Shown: positions 8,469 to 16,040 of the stretch, in pieces
Layout of the letters: each line of letters starts with the position of its first letter
How positions within the stretch are numbered: the first letter of the stretch is position 1
Source: Adlercreutzia mucosicola DSM 19490
Lineage (GTDB): Bacteria; Actinomycetota; Coriobacteriia; Coriobacteriales; Eggerthellaceae
Direction: 5' to 3'
DNA: 64,000 nucleotides
Assembly: GCF_000422625.1 (NCBI RefSeq)
Contig: NZ_AUGK01000017.1
Span: forward strand, 1-64,000
The notes under the pieces: model-generated
What the model saw: only the letters and a program-made list of their open reading frames with translations
Told to the model about the DNA's origin: nothing
Database searches by the model: none
Program-made: the position numbers and the translations under genes

Positions 8469-8671
8469 AGACTTCGCTTCCTTCCTCGGAGGTTTTCTCG
8501 GCATTATAACGCCCCCGTGCCAGGCCGCCGTCGCCCCGTCGCGATTTTCGGACCTGCTCGTATCAGGTCTTGCAACGCATGTGAACGATCATTTTCACCA
8601 TTAAATCCCCATTTAGAGGGTAGAAAAGTGGGTTATTTCGACAAATCATGGCCCAATCGGCGGAAATGGGG

Positions 8672-8780
8672 TGTACAAGTGCATCATTTCTATTATTATC
8701 GTCTCTGCTAAAAGCGAGGAACGCTGGCATCTGGTCCCAACGATGCCAGCGTTCCTCGAGTGAATGCCCTGGTAACAGGG
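8672..8780 (+). promoter_or_regulatory. Promoter and structured leader of mihF
   Basis: A promoter-like pair, TGTACA (8672-8677) and TATTAT (8694-8699), has a 16-bp spacing. The leader then contains a perfect 17-bp stem (8715-8731 with 8742-8758, 10-nt loop) and a small CCCTG/CAGGG hairpin (8767-8780). No T run follows either, so they are not ordinary terminators. They may stabilise or regulate the mRNA. The rest of 8505-8671 shows nothing. Confidence 0.45.
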
Positions 8781-8803
8781 CGCCGAGAAGAAAGAGAAGT
8801 GAT

Positions 8804-9112
8804 ATGCCCGCACCTACCATGACCCCCGAGCAGCGCGCCGCAGCCCTCGAGAAGGCCCGCATCGTCCGCGCCGAGCGCTCCGAGCTCACTCAGAAGCTGT
8901 CCATGGGCCTGCTCACCCCCGCCGAGGTCCTCGACCAGACCGAGAACCCGGTGATCGGCCGCATGAAGGTGAAGGCCTTCGTGAACGCCCTGCCCGGCTA
9001 CGGCAAGGTGAAGACCGAGAAGCTCATGGAGGAGCTGGGCATTCCGGCCGAGCGCCGTCTGCAGGGTCTGGGCTCCAACCAGATGCAGGCTCTGAAGGAC
9101 GCCCTGGCTTAG
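8804..9112 (+). CDS. mihF: Integration host factor, actinobacterial type (mIHF)
   Basis: The 102-residue basic protein aligns by eye with mycobacterial mIHF: LTQ/TPEQRAAALEKA near the N-terminus, GRMKVKAFVNALPGYGKVK in the middle and RRLQGLGSNQ at the end. This is the S13-like helix-two-turn-helix DNA-binding domain. It is a nucleoid-associated protein, usually essential in actinobacteria. The family is a good taxonomic marker here. The ATG at 8804 has a weak AGAGAAG ribosome site. Confidence 0.93.
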   Translation: MPAPTMTPEQRAAALEKARIVRAERSELTQKLSMGLLTPAEVLDQTENPVIGRMKVKAFVNALPGYGKVKTEKLMEELGIPAERRLQGLGSNQMQALKDALA

Positions 9113-9135
9113 GTCATCGTCCTTTGAGCACTTCC

Positions 9136-9171
9136 AAGCGCCAGCCTTTATAATGGGCTGGCGCTTTTTTT
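9136..9171 (+). terminator. Terminator of mihF
   Basis: An 11-bp perfect stem (AAGCGCCAGCC 9136-9146 with 9156-9166) is followed by a run of Ts to 9171. It is a textbook intrinsic terminator 23 nt after the stop codon. Confidence 0.95.
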
Positions 9172-9192
9172 GTTCTGGCCCATCGAGAATCT

Positions 9193-9333
9193 GGCTTGGA
9201 ATGAACGGTTTGGGGTACGAAAGCCCCCCTTTCGCGGCCATTCCCCATCCGCAGCCAGGGGAAACACGGGGAACATGTCGCGCCACGCAGCATATTTTTC
9301 CCTCAATTTCCCCCAAACCGTCCATTCCAAGCC
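9193..9333. repeat. Large inverted-repeat element A
   Basis: Two 23-bp arms (9193-9215 and 9311-9333) are complementary with a single mismatch and enclose 95 bp. The interior contains a small CGAAAG/CTTTCG hairpin. The arm centre contains AATGAACGGTTTGGG, resembling the arm of the element at 25902. The element lies between the mihF terminator and the SpoU methyltransferase gene. It could be a MITE-like remnant or a structured RNA in the leader of the next gene. Confidence 0.7.
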
Positions 9334-9364
9334 CATTTTCCGGTTTCACCCCGAAAGGACGCCC

Positions 9365-10279
9365 ATGACGCTCGTATATCTTGACTCGCTGAGCGATCCG
9401 CGGCTGGACGCCTACGCGCGGCTGACCGAGGCGCAGCTGCGCAGCAAGCTGGAGCCCGAGCGCGCCGTGTTCATCGCGGAATCGGAAAAGGTCATCGAGC
9501 GCGCCTTCGCCGGCGGCATGGAGCCGCTATCGCTGCTGATGGAAGAGAAATGGCTGGATGCGATGGCGCCGCTCATCGCATCCATGGAAGCGCGGGCTCG
9601 CCAGCGGCTCGGTGCACCGGAGCTGCCCGTGTTCGTGGCGCCCCACGACGAGCTGGCGCGGCTGACCGGCTTCGAGCTGACCCGCGGCGCCCTGGGAGCC
9701 TTCCGCCGGCCCACCCTGCCGAGCCTGGCCGACACCCTGCGCGATGCGCGCCTCGTGGCGGTGCTGGAAGATGTGACCAACCACACCAACGTGGGGGCCA
9801 TCTTCCGCAGCGCAGCGGCCCTGGGCGTGGACGCCGTACTCGTCAGCCCCGCCTGCTACGACCCGCTGTACCGCCGGGCCGTGCGCGTGTCCATGGGCAC
9901 CGTGTTCCAAGTGCCGTGGACGCGCATCGGAAATCTGGACGAGCCCAACCGCCCCGGCGAGGGCGCCTGGAGCGCCGAGGGCCTCTCTGCGCTGCATGAT
10001 TTGGGCTTCACCTGCGCTGCCATGGCCCTGTCCGATGACTCGGTCACTCCTGATGAGCTTGTCACCCTCTTGGCCGAGCGCAAGGCGGCCACAGGCGAGG
10101 CTGCAAAACTGGCGCTCTTGTTCGGCACCGAGGGCGACGGGCTGGCGCCAGCTACCATCGCCCGCTGCGACTACACGGTGCGCATCCCCATGGCCCACGG
10201 CGTGGACTCGCTGAACGTGGCCGCCTCCAGCGCCGTGGCCTTCTACGCCTTCCGCCATTTGAGCCAGCTGGGGAGGTAG
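9365..10279 (+). CDS. TrmH/SpoU-family RNA 2'-O-methyltransferase
   Basis: The 304-residue protein carries the three SPOUT trefoil-knot motifs: NHTNVGAIFR (about 139-148), the RRAVRVSMG motif and the C-terminal IPMAHGVDSLNVAASSAV motif. It would methylate a ribose 2'-OH in rRNA or tRNA using S-adenosylmethionine; the exact target cannot be read. The open frame extends far upstream through the inverted-repeat element. The ATG at 9365 is chosen because of GAAAGGA just before it and because homology starts there. Confidence 0.9.
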   Translation: MTLVYLDSLSDPRLDAYARLTEAQLRSKLEPERAVFIAESEKVIERAFAGGMEPLSLLMEEKWLDAMAPLIASMEARARQRLGAPELPVFVAPHDELARLTGFELTRGALGAFRRPTLPSLADTLRDARLVAVLEDVTNHTNVGAIFRSAAALGVDAVLVSPACYDPLYRRAVRVSMGTVFQVPWTRIGNLDEPNRPGEGAWSAEGLSALHDLGFTCAAMALSDDSVTPDELVTLLAERKAATGEAAKLALLFGTEGDGLAPATIARCDYTVRIPMAHGVDSLNVAASSAVAFYAFRHLSQLGR

Positions 10280-10282
10280 CCC

Positions 10283-10732
10283 GTGAGCGAGAACCGCCAA
10301 TCCCGCTGCGTCGCCATCGCCGCCTGGGCGGTGCGGCTCTGCTTCGCCTTTGTGTTCGCGGCGAACGTGCAGTGCGCCCTGGGGTTCGCCCTTATGCCCG
10401 AGGCCTACATGGGCGCCTACGAGCTGGCCGGTGCATCGGGGCGCGTCGCCACCCAGGGCATCGGCGTGGCCTTCCTCATGTGGAACTGCACCTATCCGCT
10501 CGTTATCTGGCAGCCGTGGCGCCATCGCGTGCTGGCGGTTGTCGTGCTGATCCAGCAGGTGGTAGGACTCGTGGGCGAATCGCTCATCCGCGCCACGCTG
10601 CCCGCAGGCCACGATCTGCTCGCCCGTAGCATCGACCTCTTCATCACCTTCGATGCGGTGGGCCTCGTGCTCATGGGCGCGTCCTTCGCCGCGCTGCTCT
10701 TTGCCGCGAAATCTTGCAACAAACGCCGATAG
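10283..10732 (+). CDS. Hypothetical membrane protein (about 4 TM)
   Basis: The 149-residue protein is predicted by eye to have four hydrophobic segments. The family was not recognised. It starts with GTG at 10283, with GGGGAGG upstream, 3 nt after the SpoU gene's stop, so the two are probably cotranscribed. Its last codons (SCNKRR) lie inside the left arm of an inverted-repeat element, suggesting that the element supplied or replaced the native C-terminus. Confidence 0.75.
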   Translation: MSENRQSRCVAIAAWAVRLCFAFVFAANVQCALGFALMPEAYMGAYELAGASGRVATQGIGVAFLMWNCTYPLVIWQPWRHRVLAVVVLIQQVVGLVGESLIRATLPAGHDLLARSIDLFITFDAVGLVLMGASFAALLFAAKSCNKRR

Positions 10733-10877
10733 ATAGACACCTGCCGAACTCTGCCGGCGAAAACATGGGACGCCGGTCAGAGAAATGCCTGGTCGACGTC
10801 GCGAGATTGGCCGCCATGCCAGGCGGCATCCCTCTGTCGCTGCGGAAGATGTCTACCTACTGGCGTTTGTTGCGCAA
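10714..10877. repeat. Large inverted-repeat element B
   Basis: Arms of about 26-28 bp (10714-10739 and 10850-10877) pair with three mismatches and a 2-nt gap around the shared core CAACAAACGCC/GGCGTTTGTTG. Inner, less perfect arms around AGAAATGCCTGG and CCAGGCGGCATC extend the hairpin. The left arm encodes the end of the preceding CDS. Function is unknown; it could also serve as a terminator-like structure. Confidence 0.6.
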
Positions 10878-10898
10878 AATTCACCCTTACGGAAACGA

Positions 10899-10927
10899 AG
10901 ACGGCCACCCAGCAAGGGCGGCCGTCT
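10899..10927 (-). terminator. Terminator-like hairpin after htpG
   Basis: AGACGGCC (10899-10906) pairs with GGCCGTCT (10920-10927). On the minus strand it is followed by TCGTTT, a poor T tract. It sits 55 nt after the htpG stop. Confidence 0.6.
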
Positions 10928-10981
10928 CTTCCTTGATCGGAAAGCTGCGAAGAGTCCGCGCGGGCCTTTCCGTTTGCCGCC

Positions 10982-12994
10982 TTACTTCATGAGGGCGGCG
11001 ATGGCCTGGGCGAAGGCCAGGGGGTTGTCGGGCATGATGCCCTCAACGATGAGCGCCTGATCGAACAGGAGGCTCGCATAATCGCGCACCTTCCCGTCGT
11101 CGCCAGCCTCGTGGGCCGCTTGCAGAGTGGCGAACACGGGGTGCTTCACGTTCACCTCCAGGGCCAGGTGCAGCTCGGGCAGCTCCTCGGCACCGGGCTG
11201 GCTCTTGAGCACCTGCACCATGGCCAGCGACACGCCGCCCTCGCTGGTGACCACGGCCGGAGCGTCGGTGAGCCGGGTGGACACCACCACGCGCTCCACC
11301 TTGTCGCCCAGCGCCTCGCGCATCGCCTCGAACAGCTCGGCGTTGCTCTCGGTGGCCTCCTCGGCCTCCTTCTTCTCTTCCTCGGTGGTCAGGCCCAAAT
11401 CGTCGGCGCCCACGTTCTTGATGAAGTAGGGCTGCTTGTTCTCGTCGTCGCCGTCCACCGCGTGCTCGCCGTAGGTGCCCATAGCCATCATGCAGAACTC
11501 ATCCACATCCTGGTCGCACAAAAGCACGTCGTAGCCCTTGGCCAGCACCGTGGTCACGAGCGGCATCTGCGCTAGGCGCTCGCGCGAATCGCCCGCGGCG
11601 TAGAAGATGGCATCGGCACCGGCCGGCGCATCGGCCAGGTACTCATCCAGCGTGATCATCTTCTGCTGCTTGGCGGAATAGAACAGCAGCAGGTCGGCCA
11701 GGGCATCCTTCGCCATGCCGTAGCTCTGGTAGATGCCGAACTTCAGCGTGCGGCCGAACTGCTCGAAGAAGCGCTCGTAGGCCTCGCGATCATCGTCGCG
11801 CATGTTCGCCAGGTCGGCCTTGATCTTCTTCTCGAGGCGACGGGCGATGGCGCGCAGCTGGCCGTTGTGCTGCAACGTCTCGCGGGAGATGTTCAACGTG
11901 AGATCGGAGGAGTCCACCACGCCGCGCACGAAGCCGAAGTAGTCGGGCAGCAGCTCCTCGCACTTGTCCATGATGAGCACGTTGGCCGAGTACAGGGCCA
12001 GGCCGCGCTGGTAGTCCTTCGAGTACATGTCCCAGGGCGCACGGCTCGGCACGAACAGGAGGGCATCGTAGTTCAGCGAGCCCTCGGCATGCACCGAGAT
12101 CGTGCGGGCCGGGTCCTCGAAGTCGTGGAAGTCGGTCTTGTAGAACTCGTTGTACTCCTCCTGGCTCACCTCCGACTTGCGGCGCTTCCAAATGGGAATC
12201 ATGGAGTTGATGGTCTCGATCTCGGTGTAGGTCTCCCACTGGGGCGCAGCGGGCGCCTCGGCGTCGTCGCCCTTGGCGGCCTCGGGCGCCTCCACCTTGC
12301 GCGTGCGGGTGACCTCCATCTTGATGGGATAGCGCACGTAGTTGCTGTAGCGCTTGATGAGCGAGGTCAGGCCATGTTCGGTGGCGAAGGTGCCGAAGGA
12401 CTCCTCATCGGTGTCGTCCTTCAGGTACACGATGACGTCGGTCCCGTGCTCGGAGCGCTCGGCGATGACCATGTCGTAGCCCTCCACGCCATCGGATTCC
12501 CAGGCCCAGGCCTCATCCGAGCCCACAGCGCGGGAGATGACGCGCACCTTCTTGCCCACCATGAAGGCGGAATAGAAGCCCACGCCGAACTGGCCGATGA
12601 TGTCCACGTCAGTGAGATCGGCAAGGCCCTTGGGCTCGCCTTCGGCCTCGCCCTCGGTTACGGCCTCGGCGGCCTCCTCGGCACGGGCGGCCTTGAACTC
12701 GTAAGAGTCGGAATGGGCGATGGTGCCCAGGTTCTTGTCCATCTCGTCTTTGGTCATGCCGATGCCGTTGTCGGACACCGTTACCGTGCGCGCCTCGGCA
12801 TCGAAGGCCACGGAGATGGCCAGGTCATCGCGGCCCACGGCCACGTCCGGATCGGTCAGGCTGCGGAAGTACAGCTTGTCCACGGCATCTGAGGCGTTGG
12901 AGATGAGCTCGCGCAGGAAGATCTCGCGATTGGTGTAGATGGAGTTGATCATGAGGTCGAGCAGTTTCTTGCTCTCGGTCTTGAACTTGCGCAT
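10982..12994 (-). CDS. htpG: Hsp90-family chaperone HtpG
   Basis: The 670-residue protein begins with the GHKL ATPase domain: ELISNASDAVDK, then the SDNGIGM motif and the IGQFGVGFYSAFM lid region. It continues into the middle and C-terminal dimerisation domains of bacterial Hsp90. It is an ATP-driven cytosolic chaperone. Acidic/alanine-rich insertions occur near residues 105-125 and 215-235. Start ATG at 12994 has GAAGGAA upstream. It is regulated by the CIRCE operator at 13118-13144. Confidence 0.97.
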   Translation of the reverse strand: MRKFKTESKKLLDLMINSIYTNREIFLRELISNASDAVDKLYFRSLTDPDVAVGRDDLAISVAFDAEARTVTVSDNGIGMTKDEMDKNLGTIAHSDSYEFKAARAEEAAEAVTEGEAEGEPKGLADLTDVDIIGQFGVGFYSAFMVGKKVRVISRAVGSDEAWAWESDGVEGYDMVIAERSEHGTDVIVYLKDDTDEESFGTFATEHGLTSLIKRYSNYVRYPIKMEVTRTRKVEAPEAAKGDDAEAPAAPQWETYTEIETINSMIPIWKRRKSEVSQEEYNEFYKTDFHDFEDPARTISVHAEGSLNYDALLFVPSRAPWDMYSKDYQRGLALYSANVLIMDKCEELLPDYFGFVRGVVDSSDLTLNISRETLQHNGQLRAIARRLEKKIKADLANMRDDDREAYERFFEQFGRTLKFGIYQSYGMAKDALADLLLFYSAKQQKMITLDEYLADAPAGADAIFYAAGDSRERLAQMPLVTTVLAKGYDVLLCDQDVDEFCMMAMGTYGEHAVDGDDENKQPYFIKNVGADDLGLTTEEEKKEAEEATESNAELFEAMREALGDKVERVVVSTRLTDAPAVVTSEGGVSLAMVQVLKSQPGAEELPELHLALEVNVKHPVFATLQAAHEAGDDGKVRDYASLLFDQALIVEGIMPDNPLAFAQAIAALMK

Positions 12995-13117
12995 CGGGCA
13001 TTCCTTCTTTCATACGGTCGGAAGACACTTAACCGCCCGAGTGTAGACCGTCCGCAGGTGAGGTCTCGCGGGTCCCTTGAGCTGAAAGGCAACGGTTGAC
13101 CTGCGACGATAAGGACG

Positions 13118-13178
13118 TTAGCAGTCTTCCCTTTTGAGTGCTAATAGCACATTGTACGCAGAAGGAAACCTAAGTCAA
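13118..13178 (-). promoter_or_regulatory. htpG promoter with CIRCE (HrcA) operator
   Basis: TTAGCAGTC (13118-13126), nine bases, then GAGTGCTAA (13136-13144) matches CIRCE with a single mismatch. On the minus strand a sigma-70-type promoter lies just upstream: TTGACT (13173-13178), 16 bp, TACAAT (13151-13156). The operator therefore overlaps the predicted transcription start, the classical arrangement for HrcA repression. Confidence 0.9.
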
Positions 13179-13229
13179 CCCCTATCAAGTTTTGTTCACA
13201 GAGAAGGGAGCGCCACCTGCACCGCTGCC

Positions 13230-13640
13230 TCATCCCGCATACGGAGGTAGGCGAGCATATCGGCGGCATCGAACACACCGGCCGGAGCCTTCCCGCGCAT
13301 CTGCCTGGGAGAGACCGCCCTTCTCCTCTCGCACAAGGCGCTTGACTTCGCTGCAAATGATATAGAAGGCATCCTTCGCTGACGCGGACGCATAGGCGCT
13401 TTTCATGTTCGCAGTCTCGGTAAAATCCATGAGGGCCTTCGACATACCGGACCCCGCCGGCGCATCTTCCAGGAGCTGGCGCATCTCCCTCAGCTTGCGC
13501 GGGTTGCGGCGATTCCGCGCCGCGCAGGCCCACACCGCCCGAGCCGCCTGAGACGGCGTCCATCCGATGCCCTCGAACGCCTCGTTGCCCGCGATGCGAA
13601 TACCGTCGTCAATCCGCATGTTCATCTGACCAGTCGTCAT
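13230..13640 (-). CDS. RelB/DinJ-like antitoxin, possibly frameshifted
   Basis: A 136-residue frame starts at ATG 13640 with a strong GAGGAGG ribosome site. The N-terminus (NMRIDDGIRIAGNEAFEGIG) resembles the ribbon-helix-helix domain of RelB/DinJ antitoxins. No toxin gene lies next to it. The last 20 or so residues are Arg/Cys-rich and unlike a natural end. The -1/+2 frame over 13196-13300 instead encodes FDAADMLAYLRMRDEAAV, which looks like a genuine C-terminus ending at 13196. A single indel near 13290-13320 would join them. Function as an antitoxin is a family-level inference. Confidence 0.6.
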   Translation of the reverse strand: MTTGQMNMRIDDGIRIAGNEAFEGIGWTPSQAARAVWACAARNRRNPRKLREMRQLLEDAPAGSGMSKALMDFTETANMKSAYASASAKDAFYIICSEVKRLVREEKGGLSQADAREGSGRCVRCRRYARLPPYAG

Positions 13641-13717
13641 GGCAACCTCCTCAAAAGCTGTTTCAAGGAAGTACATCATGATCTCCAATTGCTATACATT
13701 CATAACGCCATCCACCA

Positions 13718-13752
13718 GAAGGGCCATCACCCATGGCTGGCGATGGCCCTTC
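13718..13752. other. Hairpin downstream of the MFS-CBS gene
   Basis: GAAGGGCCATC (13718-13728) pairs perfectly with GATGGCCCTTC (13742-13752). It lies about 50 nt beyond the MFS-CBS stop. It lacks a T run, so it is a possible factor-assisted terminator or 3' stabiliser. Confidence 0.45.
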
Positions 13753-13803
13753 AAAATGCCCGTTCAAGCACTCTAATCGAGGCGCACAACCTCGCGGGCG
13801 ACC

Positions 13804-15774
13804 CTACTTCTCCAAGGCGTCGATGGCCTCTACGAGCGAGCGCATGATGTTGCGGCGCGACAGGGTGCCGACGAGCTTGCCATCCCGCACCACGGGCACC
13901 TTCTTGATGCGCTTGGCGGCGAACAGGGCGCACACCTCGTCGATGGGCGTGTCGGCCCCCACGGCAACGACGCGGCGGGTGGCCACGGCCATGACGTTCA
14001 AGGCCAAAAGCTCGCGCAGGCGCGTAGCGGCATCCTCGTCGTCCACGTAGCGGTAGCCGTTCAGCAGGGTGGAGTCCAAAAGCGAGATCTCGGTCTTGCC
14101 CAAGTAACTGGCCACGTCGCCGTCGGACACAAAGCCCACAAGCGCCCCCTCCCCGTCCACCACGGGCAGGCCGCTCGTCTGGTTCTCGTCCATAAGACGA
14201 ATGACCTCCTCCATGGTAGCGGAATCCAGCGCGCAGACCGGCTGGCGGTTCATCACATCGGAAGCCACGTAGATGCGCTCTGGATCGATGGCCTCGTCGC
14301 GCGAGGCATCCACGGTCACGCCGTCGAAGCCGGCCGCGTAGTCCACGGGCTCGGGGCCGCCCTGGGCCGACGTCACCACCGCTGTGGCGCCCTTGCGGCC
14401 GTCGCGCACGAAGAACAGGATGACGAGAGCCGCCACGCACATCAGGACGAAGGTGGTCATGAAGGCCATGTGATCGCCCAAGTAGGCCTGCTCAAGCGGC
14501 GCGGCCTCGGGCGCCACCGCCGGCGCCAAGGCCGAGATGGATACGAGTACAGCCGTACCGAGGGAAGCCGCCACCTGGTTCAATGTGTTCGATACGCCCT
14601 GGGCGTGCTGGATGACGCTGTTGGGCAGCGAATTCACGCCCCAGGTGTTCAGCGGCGTCATGGTGAACTGCAGGCCCACCACGAGCACCGTGTAGGTAAG
14701 CGTCAGGGTAATGAACCCGCTGTCGATACCCAGGCGCGCCAGACCCGAGGCGCCCAACACCGCCACGATCACGCCGGGAATGACCACGCGGCGCACACCG
14801 AAGCGGTCGAACAGGCGACCCGACACGAGGCCCATGAAGGCGCCGATGAGCGCTCCGGGCAGCATGGCCACGCCCGACATGGTGGCCGAGAATCCCAGCA
14901 CGCCCTGGATGTAGAGCGGCGTGATGACACCCGTGCCCATGAGCGCCGCCTGCACGATAACGATGATAATGACCGAGGTGGCGTACTTGCGCGTGCGCAA
15001 AATGCCCACCTGCAGCATGGGCTCGGGCAGCCTCAGCTGACGGCGCACGTACAGCAGGCACAGCGCCAAACCCGCCACCATGAGCGCCACGGTGACAATC
15101 ATGTTATCGGAGGAAGCAAAGGTGGAAAGCCCGTAGAGCAGGCACACGAGGCCAGCCGTAGATAGCACTACCGACAGCCTGTCGAAGGGAGCGCGAGCGA
15201 AATCGCCGTAGTTCTTCAGCACTGCCACGGCCAGCACGATAACCACGACCGACAGCGCGGTCACAATGGCGAACAGGGCGCGCCAACCCACCGAGTCCAC
15301 CAGCAGGCCGGCCACCGAGGGGCCCACAGCCGGAGCGAAGCCGATGATGAGGCCGATGACGCCCATGGCCGTGCCGCGCTTCTCGCGGGGGAACACAAGC
15401 AGGATCACCGTGAACACCATGGGCATCGACATGCCCGTGCACGCAGCCTGCAACACGCGGCCGAGCAGAAGCACCCAGAAGTTCGGCGCGATAGCGGCGG
15501 CCAGACTGCCAGCCGTGAACAGCGCGAACGCCGAGATGAACAGCTGGCGCGTGCTGAACCGCCCGATCAAGTAGGCCGACAGCGGAATGACGACTGCCTC
15601 CACGAGCGAGTAGCCGCTCGTCAGCCACTGCACCGTGGTGGCGTCCACCTGCAAGTCGGCCATAATGGCCGGCAGTGCCGGCGACAGCAGCGTCTGGTTC
15701 AGCACCGCCAGCAGCACGCCTACCAGCAGCACACCCACCATGACCATTTCTTTTCTTCCAACGCCCAATGCCAT
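13804..15774 (-). CDS. DHA2-type MFS transporter fused to a CBS-domain pair
   Basis: Of 656 residues, the first about 470 form a 14-span drug:H+ antiporter-like MFS domain. They include GRVLQAACTGMSMPM and other motifs of multidrug exporters of the EmrB/QacA type. The remainder is a cytoplasmic tail with two CBS motifs (about residues 505-560 with LPVVDGEGALVGFVSDGD, and 590-650 with VPVVRDGKLVGTLSRRNI). CBS pairs bind adenine nucleotides or S-adenosylmethionine, so transport may be gated by energy state. The substrate is unknown. ATG at 15774 has AGAGGT. The fusion is unusual for this transporter family. Confidence 0.88.
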   Translation of the reverse strand: MALGVGRKEMVMVGVLLVGVLLAVLNQTLLSPALPAIMADLQVDATTVQWLTSGYSLVEAVVIPLSAYLIGRFSTRQLFISAFALFTAGSLAAAIAPNFWVLLLGRVLQAACTGMSMPMVFTVILLVFPREKRGTAMGVIGLIIGFAPAVGPSVAGLLVDSVGWRALFAIVTALSVVVIVLAVAVLKNYGDFARAPFDRLSVVLSTAGLVCLLYGLSTFASSDNMIVTVALMVAGLALCLLYVRRQLRLPEPMLQVGILRTRKYATSVIIIVIVQAALMGTGVITPLYIQGVLGFSATMSGVAMLPGALIGAFMGLVSGRLFDRFGVRRVVIPGVIVAVLGASGLARLGIDSGFITLTLTYTVLVVGLQFTMTPLNTWGVNSLPNSVIQHAQGVSNTLNQVAASLGTAVLVSISALAPAVAPEAAPLEQAYLGDHMAFMTTFVLMCVAALVILFFVRDGRKGATAVVTSAQGGPEPVDYAAGFDGVTVDASRDEAIDPERIYVASDVMNRQPVCALDSATMEEVIRLMDENQTSGLPVVDGEGALVGFVSDGDVASYLGKTEISLLDSTLLNGYRYVDDEDAATRLRELLALNVMAVATRRVVAVGADTPIDEVCALFAAKRIKKVPVVRDGKLVGTLSRRNIMRSLVEAIDALEK

Positions 15775-15940
15775 ACGCGTCTACCTCTTTCTCAGAACTC
15801 TCGCGGTCAGAAAAGCGAATGTTCCGATGCTACAGGTTTTGATTGGCAAATGTAATAGCTGCAATCGGCCAGCGGCCGAATTCCCCACCGTTCTACTCCG
15901 CCGCCCTGCGGGGAAGGAAGGAGAGGCGGCCCACCGCGGC

Positions 15941-16040
15941 GGCGGGCGGGCTGAAGCTCGCCCCTACGGGACTTGCCCGACCCGCGGCCTGTTCGCAAAC
16001 GCGCCCCTCTGTGGGGGCGGCCTTCAGGCGGCCCACCGCC
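15941..16040. repeat. REP/BIME-like inverted pair 1
   Basis: One unit (GGGCGGGCTGAAGCTCGCCC plus a CTACGG tail, 15944-15969) and a second unit in opposite orientation (GGGCGGCCTTCAGGCGGCCC, 16015-16034) are about 50 bp apart. They lie just upstream of the MFS-CBS gene and abut the luxR stop. The same design occurs at 22428, 30085 and 31328. Confidence 0.65.

Noticed and set aside
9170-9364. N-terminal extension of the SpoU methyltransferase
   Set aside because: It reads through the mihF terminator tail and the inverted-repeat element; the ATG at 9365 has a ribosome site.
13188-13197. Another copy of the arginine-regulon box near 13190 (TTGTTCAC)
   Set aside because: Only the first eight bases match and there is no promoter for a related gene at that position.
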